DNA of 64,000 nucleotides from an uncultured Spirochaetaceae bacterium (GTDB lineage: Bacteria; Spirochaetota; Spirochaetia; Treponematales; Treponemataceae), in the NCBI GenBank assembly GCA_902783155.1, contig CACZPR010000118.1, forward strand, positions 45,061 through 109,060. The letters run 5' to 3'. Each line of letters begins with the position of its first letter. The stretch's first letter is position 1. Shown here one piece after another: positions 44,391 to 53,700 of this stretch. Both the position numbers and the translations under genes were made by a program. The notes beneath the pieces are model-generated. The model worked only from the letters and a program-made list of their open reading frames with translations, did not search any database and had not been told where the DNA came from.

Positions 44391-45110
44391 TCAGCTGATT
44401 TTTATTGAAGTCTTCAGGGAGCCGTCGGTTCCGAAAATGCAGACTATGTGTTCACCGTCAACCTCGGCATGGCGCACCAAAATTTCTTCGTCCTCTTTTA
44501 CACCGGCCTTGTAGTTTATTCTGATTTTTTTGAAGTCATGCTTTCTGTACAGGTCCTCGGGCAGAACTTCCATTGCGTAATCAAGATAGACAAGATTATG
44601 GACGTGGGAGTTGAAATCAATGTCGTTGCGTCTGGGTCTCAGGGTGATTTCATCTGTAAATGACTCGGGAACGGCAATCTTCGGAAGTTTGGCATCTCCA
44701 AAAACGGAAACAGATTCAGGTCCGTATCTTTCGATAAGGTCTTTCTCAATCTTTTTTGGACGCGAGGACTGTATATCGTAAAGGACCCAGCGTGTCGTTC
44801 CTTTTCCACAGATTTTTCCGTCGCAGTAAAATTCAAAATCACGGGAAGTGCCGAAAATTGATGTCGCGCCCTGGCTCCATGTCTTCGCTTTGATTTTTGA
44901 ACCGTAGCGAGGAAGGAAGTCCATCTCCACATACCAGTCGGTCAAAATCCAAGCCATGCCGTTTGAGCTTCCCTCAAGGTTGTGGTTTCCCGCCAGGTCG
45001 GAGTGTTTGTTTCCCGCGTTCTCAAGAATCTTTAAAACACTTTCCACCCTCATTTCTCCGTTGCCATAAAAATCTTCAATCAACGGTTCGTACTCGAATT
45101 CGACAAACAT
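44391..45110 (-). CDS. Acyl-ACP thioesterase (FatA/FatB-like)
   Basis: A 239-residue double hot-dog protein of the bacterial acyl-ACP thioesterase family, releasing free fatty acids from ACP. The first half has the conserved GMAWILTDWYVEM stretch, and the second half starts at RRNDIDFNSHVHN, where the Asn-x-His catalytic elements (N..H in DFNSHVHN) are found in plant FatA/FatB. A MRVESVLKILENAG start is typical. It lies 121 bp downstream of the TetR gene on the same strand, separated by a likely terminator. Confidence 0.85.
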   Translation of the reverse strand: MFVEFEYEPLIEDFYGNGEMRVESVLKILENAGNKHSDLAGNHNLEGSSNGMAWILTDWYVEMDFLPRYGSKIKAKTWSQGATSIFGTSRDFEFYCDGKICGKGTTRWVLYDIQSSRPKKIEKDLIERYGPESVSVFGDAKLPKIAVPESFTDEITLRPRRNDIDFNSHVHNLVYLDYAMEVLPEDLYRKHDFKKIRINYKAGVKEDEEILVRHAEVDGEHIVCIFGTDGSLKTSIKIS

Positions 45111-45188
45111 AAAAATCTCCCTTTGCCAGAAACCCCGAAAATTTTAGCCTTTGCCTTGAATCTATTCCGGCAGCTCCGAGGTAATTTT

Positions 45189-45218
45189 AAAATGCGGTGT
45201 TTGAAAGCACGCAATTTT
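45189..45218 (-). terminator. Hairpin downstream of the TetR gene
   Basis: AAAATGCGGTG pairs with CACGCAATTTT with one bulge-like mismatch. On the minus strand it ends in ATTTT shortly after the TetR stop codon. It is a plausible weak intrinsic terminator. Confidence 0.4.
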
Positions 45219-45231
45219 GGGGTCCACTATA

Positions 45232-45813
45232 TCATTTTTTTAGGACATTTACCAGAGAGAAAAATCCCGTGTCCCAGTATGCGTTCAAAGCCTCGGCAAC
45301 TTTTTTTAGTTCCCCGGAATCGTAGTCGCTTTTCAAAATATTCAGGTAGCCTTTCAACTTCATTGACGCGAGGGTTTCGACAAGATTTCCGTCAACTTTT
45401 TTGATTCCACCGGCCATGAACATTGACTCGAATCCATGTTTCATTCCGCTGTAGATTGTCCCCAGAAGTGTCTCGTATTTTGTTCCACGGCAGCAGTCAA
45501 TCAAAATTATCGCGGCCTCCCTGTTTTCGTAGAGGTACTCAATCATCATGCTGTCGCCGTTCTGCGATTCCCCGGAGCCGCCCTTTGTAAAAAGACTTCG
45601 CACAAGTTTTTTGTAGCCCTCAATCAGCGGACCGAGAATTGTGTCCAGAAGCTCCTCCTTGTTCTTGAAAAAAAAGTACAGCGCACCGGTTGTGACACCC
45701 GCATTTTTACAGATGTGCCTCAGGCTGGCATCCTTGTAGCCTTTTTCAAGGAACTCCCTTTTTGCGGCGTTGATTATGTTGATTTTGGTCTCCGAAATTT
45801 TTTCATCCGACAT
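45232..45813 (-). CDS. TetR-family transcriptional regulator
   Basis: A 193-residue TetR regulator. The N-terminal helix-turn-helix (about residues 10-55) reads INAAKREFLEKGYKDASLRHICKNAGVTTGALYFFFKNKEELL, the family pattern. The C-terminal half is the ligand and dimer domain. A palindrome CATAACA-AG-TGTTATG covers its own start codon (45811-45826), so it probably represses itself. Candidate targets are the thioesterase downstream and the SpoIIE-type phosphatase across the divergent gap. The ligand is unknown. Confidence 0.92.
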   Translation of the reverse strand: MSDEKISETKINIINAAKREFLEKGYKDASLRHICKNAGVTTGALYFFFKNKEELLDTILGPLIEGYKKLVRSLFTKGGSGESQNGDSMMIEYLYENREAAIILIDCCRGTKYETLLGTIYSGMKHGFESMFMAGGIKKVDGNLVETLASMKLKGYLNILKSDYDSGELKKVAEALNAYWDTGFFSLVNVLKK

Positions 45814-45826
45814 AACAAGTGTTATG
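45811..45826. promoter_or_regulatory. TetR-type palindromic operator over the regulator's start codon
   Basis: CATAACA-AG-TGTTATG is a perfect 7-bp inverted repeat with a 2-bp centre. Its left edge is the TetR gene's own start codon. The position suits autorepression. Confidence 0.6.
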
Positions 45827-45895
45827 TTATTTCATCTTTCCGCAGCTGTCAACAAAAAAATCCTGTCAAAATTTTGAAAATTCGGGGGAAATTTG

Positions 45896-45943
45896 TTGCA
45901 ATCTTTTGAGAGTAGTTATATTATATTGATAGTAACGCTATCA
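45896..45943 (+). promoter_or_regulatory. Promoter of the SpoIIE-type phosphatase gene with palindrome at +1
   Basis: TTGCAA (45896-45901), a 17-bp spacer and TATTAT (45919-45924) form a promoter. The inverted repeat TGATAG-taacg-CTATCA (45927-45943) lies across the expected transcript start. The ribosome site before the ATG at 45976 is GGGAGATGG. Confidence 0.55.
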
Positions 45944-45975
45944 GATTATCAACAGATTCGGGAGATGGACGGGCT

Positions 45976-48006
45976 ATGAAAAATAGGTTTTTTGTTTTTA
46001 CCGCGCTGACAGTTTTTGTGCTGACCACTTTTATGTCCTGCTCCGGCACACCGCATGAAAGAATCAGCCTGGGCGATGGATGGGAATACAGAGTGCAGGA
46101 TTCCTCCGAAACGGCTTTCAAGCCACTGGAAAGCGGATACCTTGCGAACCTTGAAAAACTTGTACCCGACGGGCAGGGCTACATCTGGCTGAAAAAAAGA
46201 TTCTCGATTCCTCAGTCACTCAAAAACCGTCTGCTCGGATGCTACCTTGGAAGAATCGCGATAGCCGACGAAACCTTTTTCAACGGAACACAGATTGGCG
46301 GCGAAGGACTTTTTCCCCCGGACGAATTCAGCGCATGGAACAGGGCAAGATTCTACCCGGTGCCGGAAACCCTTGTGCGGGATGGCGAAAACGAAATCCG
46401 CATAAAAATCTGGGTGGACGGGGAAGGCTCCATTGTCTCAAATCCATTCATCGGGGAAATATCGGACGCAAAGGAGAGCGCAAAACGGGAGGCTTTCTGG
46501 GCAAGCGAAATACAGTTTGTGTTCGCGGTTGTGATGCTTGTAATCGCCGTGTACCATATACTCATGTATTTTAAATCAAGAACGGAAAAATACAATCTCG
46601 CGTTCGGACTTGTGAACCTGATTTCCGCAATCTACCTGTGCGTGTTCTATTACGCAGAGTTTCCCGGATTCACTGGAAAGGGCATATCGTTTCTCTGGTT
46701 CCAGAAGATTTTCTCAAGCGGCATCCCCTATCTGCTTCCGTTCCTCGTCACGACATACATAAACAGCTTCATCAAGAGACGCGAAAGAGTCCCGATGCTT
46801 GTGCTGAGAATAATTTTCGCAGTCGCCCCGATTGCCGTTGTGCTCTGGTGCCCCACATACACAATGCTCCACAAAATCCAGCAACCGCTCCAGGCCATGC
46901 TGATTCCGCCCATGGTCTACATTTTGATTATCCTTGTCGGAAACGCAATCCACAAAAAAAAGGAGTCCCTTGTTCTTCTCCTGGGATTCTCTCCGCTCGT
47001 GCTTGCGGTACTTCTTGATTTTTTGGTCCACTCGGTTTTCAAGGTCTACGACTTTCCATACATCTCGTCGATTGGATGGCAGCTGGTCATAATCTCACTC
47101 CTTTTCATAATGGCGAGGCGCTTCGTCAACTCAAAACTTGAGGTGGAATATCTGAACAGGAATCTTGAGAAGGAAGTCTCGGACAGGACAAGGGAGCTTT
47201 CCGAATCCAACGAACAGCTTTCGCTGACAAACACGGAGCTTTCGGACGCAAAAAAACGCATGGACCGTGACATGCAGCTTGCCGTCTATGTGCAGCGAAG
47301 TTTCTACCAGAGGTCCGCTCCAGATTTTTCCGACTGGGAGATTGCATACCACTTCAACCCAATGGCGGGAGTGTCCGGCGACCTGTACGATTTCTTCTAT
47401 AAACATGACACTCTTCATGGTGTCGGACTTTTTGATGTGTCTGGACATGGAATTGCGTCGGGACTTGTCACAATGCTCGCCAAGACTGTGATTGACAGAA
47501 AATTTTACGAGGGACTGGAAAAACCGCTTCCACATGTCATGGAGGAAATCAACAGGCAGATTTGCGAGGAAAAGGGTGACGTTGAAAACTATCTGACCGG
47601 AGTTCTTCTGAGGATGAACGGAAACCGGGTAGAATATCTGAGCGCGGGACATCCAAAGGCTTTCTTCCGTTCTGGAGCCACTGGCCGCACAGTTCCTATC
47701 GAGATTGCGGGAAAGGACGACGGTTCCGGTGGATTGATTGGAATACCCATGCTGGAGCCGACATACAGCGCAATCGGTTTCTCGATGAAAAGCGGTGACA
47801 GCGTTGTGCTTTACACCGACTGCCTCTCGGAATCAAAGAACAGGGCTGGAAAGGAATTCGGTTACGACGGAATCACCGGGGCATTCTCAAAATCAAGCGG
47901 AAGCGCAGGGGAGCAGCTGGATTTCATCCTGTCCGAGTTCTCAAAATTCACATCGGGTGTTCCGGCGAACGATGACCTGACAATAATAGTCATCAGGAAA
48001 AAGTAG
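45976..48006 (+). CDS. 7TM sensor with SpoIIE/RsbU-type PP2C phosphatase
   Basis: A 676-residue signalling protein. A signal sequence (possibly lipobox MSC near residue 21) is followed by an extracytoplasmic jelly-roll domain (about 30-165, including YIWLKKRFSIP), seven membrane helices (about 175-385), a coiled coil (390-430) and a PP2C-SpoIIE phosphatase domain (about 440-676). The metal sites are GDLYDFF and FDVSGHG, with the closing NDDLTIIVI. Such proteins dephosphorylate anti-sigma-factor antagonists or control second messengers. No anti-sigma gene is nearby, so the partner is elsewhere. Confidence 0.9.
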   Translation: MKNRFFVFTALTVFVLTTFMSCSGTPHERISLGDGWEYRVQDSSETAFKPLESGYLANLEKLVPDGQGYIWLKKRFSIPQSLKNRLLGCYLGRIAIADETFFNGTQIGGEGLFPPDEFSAWNRARFYPVPETLVRDGENEIRIKIWVDGEGSIVSNPFIGEISDAKESAKREAFWASEIQFVFAVVMLVIAVYHILMYFKSRTEKYNLAFGLVNLISAIYLCVFYYAEFPGFTGKGISFLWFQKIFSSGIPYLLPFLVTTYINSFIKRRERVPMLVLRIIFAVAPIAVVLWCPTYTMLHKIQQPLQAMLIPPMVYILIILVGNAIHKKKESLVLLLGFSPLVLAVLLDFLVHSVFKVYDFPYISSIGWQLVIISLLFIMARRFVNSKLEVEYLNRNLEKEVSDRTRELSESNEQLSLTNTELSDAKKRMDRDMQLAVYVQRSFYQRSAPDFSDWEIAYHFNPMAGVSGDLYDFFYKHDTLHGVGLFDVSGHGIASGLVTMLAKTVIDRKFYEGLEKPLPHVMEEINRQICEEKGDVENYLTGVLLRMNGNRVEYLSAGHPKAFFRSGATGRTVPIEIAGKDDGSGGLIGIPMLEPTYSAIGFSMKSGDSVVLYTDCLSESKNRAGKEFGYDGITGAFSKSSGSAGEQLDFILSEFSKFTSGVPANDDLTIIVIRKK

Positions 48007-48047
48007 CCGCCAGAAACCGAACACCAACCCAGCCAACCTTGTTCGAA

Positions 48048-49841
48048 TCAGTGCGCTATGATGTTGAAGGACTCGTCAACGTTTGGAGACTCCCGTTCAA
48101 GCCTTCCCCTTCTTGAAATGAGGTAGACCCTGCCGGAGTTGAGGCCGTACTCCCTGTTCACAAAAGTGTCCAGAGCGGTCGCAACCTTTACAAATCCGGA
48201 CGCGCCAGTTTTTTCTATATACTCGCACAGGTTTTCAACTTTCTCGCGCATCAGGGGCTGGCTCGCAATGCGGGTGTAGTATTTTCCAACATTGTCCAGA
48301 CTGTACTGCAGCGTGTAGGCCATGATTTCGTTCTGCACAAGGTCCACATCGGAAATGTCGTAGCTCAGATTCGGGGTCAGGGCAAAATACGCCTTGACAA
48401 ATTCCTTGGAGCCCAAATCCATTGCGTCATACACAAGGGAAACCTCGTCCCTGAAATCCTCCTGGGTAAAATAGATTCCGTGGAAGCACTCGTGGTTGAT
48501 GAACTGCCACCTCAGATAATCCGGAAGCTCCCTTGAAATTGAGACAAGCGCTCCGCCCACAGCACTTACAAGCCCCCCCTCCTTTTCAACAAAAAGACCG
48601 TTCTGTATCATAATCTTTTTCAGCGTAAGCTCGTAGGCGTTCAACGAAAATTTTTGCTTCGTGGCCCTGTTGAAAAAATCAGCGACGACACTTGCCCTGT
48701 AGTCGAGAGCGTTGAATCCGTGCTGGTCCTCTATCATCTTGTCGGTCGCAATTGTCCCGATGTAGCCTTCCTTCTCCGCAAAAAAAGCGAGCCTCTTGAA
48801 AAACTTGTCCTGGACCCTGTAGTTTGCCGTGTCAAAAATCAGGACGTTGGGGAACTCCTCCCACAAAAAGACCTCGTAGTCCTTGTTGCGCCACCTCTTC
48901 ATGTCCCAGTCAACAATCAGGCCCGGGTCCGAAACGATTGGCTCATTTTTTTCAAGCATGGAATCCATCATCACGATTCCCGTAACATTGTCCAGAGTTT
49001 CAAGCGACACAAGGGAAAAAGGATTCTCAAACGCGCCACACGAAAGCCTTGTCCTGTCCTGCTCCGAATTATAGCGCACACGGAATTTTTCCTCCCCAAT
49101 CGACATGTCGTACCTTCGCTGCGAAAGCATGTCCCCGTCGCTGTCATAGAGGATTTGGATTTCAGTGTCGATGTCCGGACCGAAAGTCTTTTTGCCGTCA
49201 GAAAAATTGACCTCGGAAAGATTTGTGTAAAGGGTTCCACCGGACGGACCAAAGCTGTATTTCAAAATACCGTCGGAAATGCTCCAGCCCATCGTCCTTT
49301 TTTCAACCGACATATTGGAAATCGTTACACCGGGACAGGCCTCCAGAGCAAATCCAGATGGAATCTTCGGAAGGCACAGACCAATCCTGACTGTGCGTCC
49401 AACAAAGGACACGGGAATCTTCACGACGGAATAGACCTCGGAATCCAGAATGTCCTTTCCCTTTTTGCGTGTGTAAAGATAAAAACGCACTGGATAATTT
49501 TTGTTCGCGCACAACGACAGGTCAATGTCCGCCGGGATGGTTATGTCCGTGCAGATGGAAAGACCCCTGTACTCGTTTCCCGTTCCGAAAAGTTTTTTAG
49601 ACTGCTTGTCCGAGAACGAATACATCTTCAGGGTCTGGTCCTTGTAGTCAACGGAAATCCTTTCAGGACCGGAGGAACTTGTATTGTCATCCGAAGGGGA
49701 ACCGTAGTCGGAATCAAAATCATCCAGCGAGATGTCCCTTTTTGGCTCGTAATTCCTGCGCGCCCCACCATCCATTCCACCCGACGAACAGGATGCGAAA
49801 GCAAAAACCAGAACCAGCGTGGAGAGAAATATTTTTTTCAT
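48048..49841 (-). CDS. Putative gluzincin-like metallopeptidase lipoprotein
   Basis: A 597-residue predicted lipoprotein (signal ending FASC, Cys about 18) with an N-terminal half that looks beta-rich and carbohydrate-binding-like. The C-terminal half has HECFH at 450-454, a match to HExxH, followed about 50 residues later by NEIMAY (N504, E505), which is placed like the third zinc ligand of gluzincins. The surroundings YLRWQFINHECFHGIYF are helical. I do not recognise the whole protein. It could be an exported zinc protease. It is convergent with the phosphatase gene and 12 bp upstream of it on the same strand comes the nitroreductase gene. Confidence 0.6.
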   Translation of the reverse strand: MKKIFLSTLVLVFAFASCSSGGMDGGARRNYEPKRDISLDDFDSDYGSPSDDNTSSSGPERISVDYKDQTLKMYSFSDKQSKKLFGTGNEYRGLSICTDITIPADIDLSLCANKNYPVRFYLYTRKKGKDILDSEVYSVVKIPVSFVGRTVRIGLCLPKIPSGFALEACPGVTISNMSVEKRTMGWSISDGILKYSFGPSGGTLYTNLSEVNFSDGKKTFGPDIDTEIQILYDSDGDMLSQRRYDMSIGEEKFRVRYNSEQDRTRLSCGAFENPFSLVSLETLDNVTGIVMMDSMLEKNEPIVSDPGLIVDWDMKRWRNKDYEVFLWEEFPNVLIFDTANYRVQDKFFKRLAFFAEKEGYIGTIATDKMIEDQHGFNALDYRASVVADFFNRATKQKFSLNAYELTLKKIMIQNGLFVEKEGGLVSAVGGALVSISRELPDYLRWQFINHECFHGIYFTQEDFRDEVSLVYDAMDLGSKEFVKAYFALTPNLSYDISDVDLVQNEIMAYTLQYSLDNVGKYYTRIASQPLMREKVENLCEYIEKTGASGFVKVATALDTFVNREYGLNSGRVYLISRRGRLERESPNVDESFNIIAH

Positions 49842-49853
49842 ACTGCCTGCGTC

Positions 49854-50366
49854 CTAAATCCAAGAAACGGTTTCGTCCAAAGGCTTCCTTGAGCTGTGGT
49901 TTGGAAGTGGCGCAAATTCCTCTGCCGCGTATCCCAAATCAAGGAGCATCACAATCTGCTCATCCTCGGGGAGACCCAGGCTTTCATGCAGAACGTCGGG
50001 ATTGAAATTGTTCAGCCAGCAGTTGTCAACACCAAAACTTGTCGCCGCAAGACAGAGATGGGTGGCAACGATGGTCGCGTCCTCAACGCCCGAGTCCATT
50101 TTTCCACCTGGATATGTATATATGTTTTTTTTGTTGAACGCAACGACAAGGACCACCGGCGCATTGTACCTGCATGGTGTCACGCCGTCGATTTTTTTCA
50201 GCCCCTCGTCGGACTGGACAACATAAATCCGCTGCTCCTGAAGATTTTTTGCCGTGGGAGCAAGTCTTCCCGCCTCAAGGATTTTTTCAACCAAATCCCT
50301 GCCAAGCTTCCTGTCGGAAAATTTTTTGCATGAGTACCTGTTTTTAGCAAGCTCCAGAAAATCCAT
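49854..50366 (-). CDS. Nitroreductase-family flavoprotein
   Basis: A 170-residue FMN-dependent nitroreductase-like protein. The start MDFLELAKNRYSCKKFSDR and the RLAPTAKNLQEQRIYVV motif contact FMN; the C-terminal half has the ATHLCLAATSFGVDNCWL segment and the GYAAEE motif. It reduces nitroaromatics, quinones or similar electron acceptors, but natural substrates are unknown. It probably shares a transcript with the lipoprotein gene, which follows after 12 bp. Confidence 0.9.
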   Translation of the reverse strand: MDFLELAKNRYSCKKFSDRKLGRDLVEKILEAGRLAPTAKNLQEQRIYVVQSDEGLKKIDGVTPCRYNAPVVLVVAFNKKNIYTYPGGKMDSGVEDATIVATHLCLAATSFGVDNCWLNNFNPDVLHESLGLPEDEQIVMLLDLGYAAEEFAPLPNHSSRKPLDETVSWI

Positions 50367-50588
50367 AACCGCCCTCCCGTGGTTGGAACTGTTTTTTCAA
50401 TTTTCAATTTCCTTCTATTTTATAATATTTTTGCACTTTCGTGAATAACCATTTTCCCACGGAAATCAACTTTTTCAACTCGGAAAAATCGTTAGATTTT
50501 TCCAAATCCGTGTGACCGCCCTCTTTTTTTTCTACAAATAATAGGCATAGATTTAAAAATTGATTTCCGTGAAGCCCTGGGTCCCATA

Positions 50589-50617
50589 TTGACAGCGGTA
50601 AAATTTTTTGCAATAAT
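50589..50617 (+). promoter_or_regulatory. gltB promoter
   Basis: A consensus -35 TTGACA (50589-50594), a 17-bp spacer and AATAAT (50612-50617) lie upstream of gltB. The transcript should start near 50624. Confidence 0.7.
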
Positions 50618-50632
50618 GGGTCCAATTACGGC

Positions 50633-50693
50633 AAAGAGGTCGTAGAGGAAATTTCGTAGTCAGCGGAATTTTGTCTACGTCCTCTTTTTTTTT
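50633..50693 (+). terminator. Intrinsic terminator/attenuator in the gltB leader
   Basis: AAAGAGG-t-CGTAG (50633-50645) pairs with CTACG-t-CCTCTTT (50675-50687), followed by a run of ten T, only about 10 nt after the predicted start of transcription and 25 bp before gltB. It should end most transcripts unless disrupted. It could define a short RNA of about 70 nt or an attenuator. Confidence 0.7.
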
Positions 50694-50717
50694 GCACTCA
50701 ACAAAAAGGAATTCGCT

Positions 50718-53700
50718 ATGATGAAACAGAATGAGAAAACTTCAGCCACGGCTTCTGCCGCCCAGAACGCTACAGGTCCGAACAAAAAACAGAGGACCCT
50801 GTACGAACCATCTTTTGAGCATGACAACTGCGGAATCGGGGCGGTGGTGAACATTGACGGAACCAAAACCCATACAATTGTTGACAACGCGCTCTGCATT
50901 GTGGAAAAACTGGAGCACCGTGCGGGAAAGGACGCATCTGGCGAAACAGGCGACGGAGTTGGAATCCTCGTGCAGATTGGGCACAAGTTTTTCAAGGAAG
51001 AGGCAAAAAAGGAAGGAATCAAGCTGAACGACGAACGCGACTACGGAATCGGCATGTTCTTTTTCCCATCCGACGGGCCCCTCGCCGAATCAGAAAAGTC
51101 GCGCTTTGAAAAATGCTGCGCGGCGGAAAAACTTTCGTTCCTCGGCTGGAGAAAGGTTCCTGTCAACGAAAACGTTCTAGGAAAAAAAGCAAGGGACTGT
51201 ATGCCCCAAATCTGGCAGGCCTTCATAGAGCGACCGGGAGACACCGAACGCGGACTTGATTTTGACCGCCGCCTTTACATCCTGAGACGCAGCTTTGAAA
51301 AGGAAAACTCCACAAGCTACGTCTGTTCCCTTTCCTCCCGCACAATAGTCTACAAGGGAATGTTCCTTGTCCACGAGCTTCGCACATTCTACTCCGACCT
51401 CCAGTCCACCGAATACGAATCCTCACTCGCGCTTGTACATTCACGCTTCTCAACAAACACACAGCCAAGCTGGCAGCGCGCACATCCGAACCGCTTCATA
51501 GCGCACAACGGTGAAATCAACACAATCCGTGGAAATGTGGACCGAATGTTGGCCCGCGAAGAAACCGTCGTCTCCAAAAAACTTTCGGGCGGCGACATGA
51601 AAAAAATTCTCCCGGCGGTGGACACATCGGGAAGCGACTCCGCAATGCTCGACAACACGCTCGAGTTCCTTGTGATGAACGGAATTCCACTGCCCCTTGC
51701 CGTTATGATGTGCATACCCGAACCATGGAAGCACGACGACAACATGGAGCAGAGCAAAAAGGATTTCTACCACTACTGGGCCACGATGATGGAAAGCTGG
51801 GACGGACCGGCGGCAATCCTTTTTTCCGATGGAGACATAATCGGGGCGACACTGGACAGAAACGGACTCAGACCCAGCCGCTACTACATAACAAAGGACA
51901 ACACTCTCATCCTGAGTTCGGAAGTGGGTGTGCTTGACATAGACGAAAAGAACATAAAGACAAAAAGCCGACTCACACCGGGACGCATACTTCTTGTGGA
52001 CACCGTGCAGAAAAAAATCATAACGGACGAAGAGTGCAAGACCCATTTCGCAAACCTCTATCCCTATGGCGAATGGCTGGACATGAACCTTACCCACCTC
52101 GCGGACCTGAAGATTCCGAACAAAAAAATCCCGACAAGCACACAGGACGACAGAAACATCCTCTACCGTGCGTTCGGCTGGAACTACGAGGACGTGAACG
52201 AAATGATTCTCCCCATGGCAAAAAATGGAGTCGAACCGACCGCCAGCATGGGAATCGACACTCCACTTGCGGTGATGAGCGAAAAACATCCAAGCCTCTT
52301 CTCCTATTTCAAACAGCTTTTCGCGCAGGTAACGAACCCGCCAATCGACAGTCTCAGAGAAAAAATTGTGACGGACACCACCGTGTATGTCGGAAAGGAC
52401 GGAAACCTTCTGGACCCGCAGAGCAAAAACTGCCGCGTACTGGAAATCAACAACCCAATCCTGACGGGAACCGACCTCATAAAAATTGCCGCGCTCAACC
52501 AGAACGGACTTAAGCCAAAGACAATCTCCATACTCTTCAACCTTGACGGAGGAAAAAATCTTCTGGAAAATGCGCTGCAAAATCTGTTCACCCAAATCGA
52601 CGACGCATATTCACAGGGCTACAACATAATCATACTTTCGGACCGTGGCGTTGACAAAACACATGCCGCAATCCCAGCAATCCTTGCGGTCAGCGCGGTC
52701 GAACAGCATCTGGTGCGGACCAAAAAAAGAACCGCCGTGTCAATAATTCTTGAGAGCGCGGAAGTCCGTGATGTCCACCAGGCCGCAATGTGTCTTGGCT
52801 ATGGAGCAAGGGCGGTCAACCCATATCTTGCGCACGAGGCAATCGCGGAGCTTATCGACCAGAAGATTCTGGACAAGGACTACCACACCGCAATCGACGA
52901 CTACAACAAGGCCGTCATAAATGGAATCGTAAAAATCGCGGCGAAAATGGGAATCAGCACAATCCAGTCCTACCAGTCGGCACAGATTTTCGAGGCCGTG
53001 GGAATCTCGCAGGACGTTGTTGAAAAATATTTCACAAACACAGTAAGCCGGGTCGGAGGAATCACCCTGAAGGAAATCGAGGAGGATGTTCGCTACCACC
53101 ACGCACAGGGATTCGACCCCAACGGACTCACGGTAAACAGCCATCTGGATTCAGTCGGAAAACACAAGTTCCGTCGCGGACCACAGGCGGAAAGCCACCT
53201 CTACAACCCGGAAACAATTGTCGCTCTCCAGGAGGCAACACGCAACGGGGACTACGCAAGGTTCAAGGAATACACCGCGCTTGTTGACGACAACTCGCAT
53301 CCCCACACTCTCCGTGCCATGGTGGATTTCAACTACGCACAGGACGGCGGCATCCCGATTGACGAGGTTGAGGGCGTTGAAAAGATAGTCCAGCGATTCA
53401 AGACCGGGGCAATGTCCTATGGCTCCATAAGCGAGGAAGCCCACAGGTGCATGGCCGTAGCGATGAACCACCTCCACGGAAAATCAAACAGCGGAGAAGG
53501 CGGCGAAAAACCGGAGCGTCTTGGAACCGAATACAACAGCGCAATCAAGCAGGTCGCAAGCGGACGTTTCGGAGTTACAGAAGAATACCTCCTGAGCGCA
53601 AGGGAAATCCAATTCAAAATGGCGCAGGGAGCAAAACCTGGAGAGGGAGGACATCTACCGGGCAAAAAAGTCTATCCGTGGATTGCAAAGACAAGATACG

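Larger units (their letters stand above)
50367..50717. other. Intergenic region between nitroreductase and gltB
   Basis: No convincing gene lies here; a 73-codon minus-strand frame at 50404-50625 has no ribosome site. The region holds hairpin GGAAAAATC-gtta-GATTTTTCC (50482-50503), a wider inverted repeat CACGGAAATCAA/TTGATTTCCGTG (50458-50469 and 50560-50571), and the gltB promoter and terminator listed separately. Confidence 0.6.

Noticed and set aside
48654..49892. A 412-codon plus-strand frame
   Set aside because: It is antisense to the lipoprotein gene, which has a signal peptide and a zinc motif; this frame has neither a start signal nor a domain.
50404..50625. A 73-codon minus-strand gene between nitroreductase and gltB
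   Set aside because: No ribosome site, it overlaps the gltB promoter and inverted repeats, and the composition is not protein-like.
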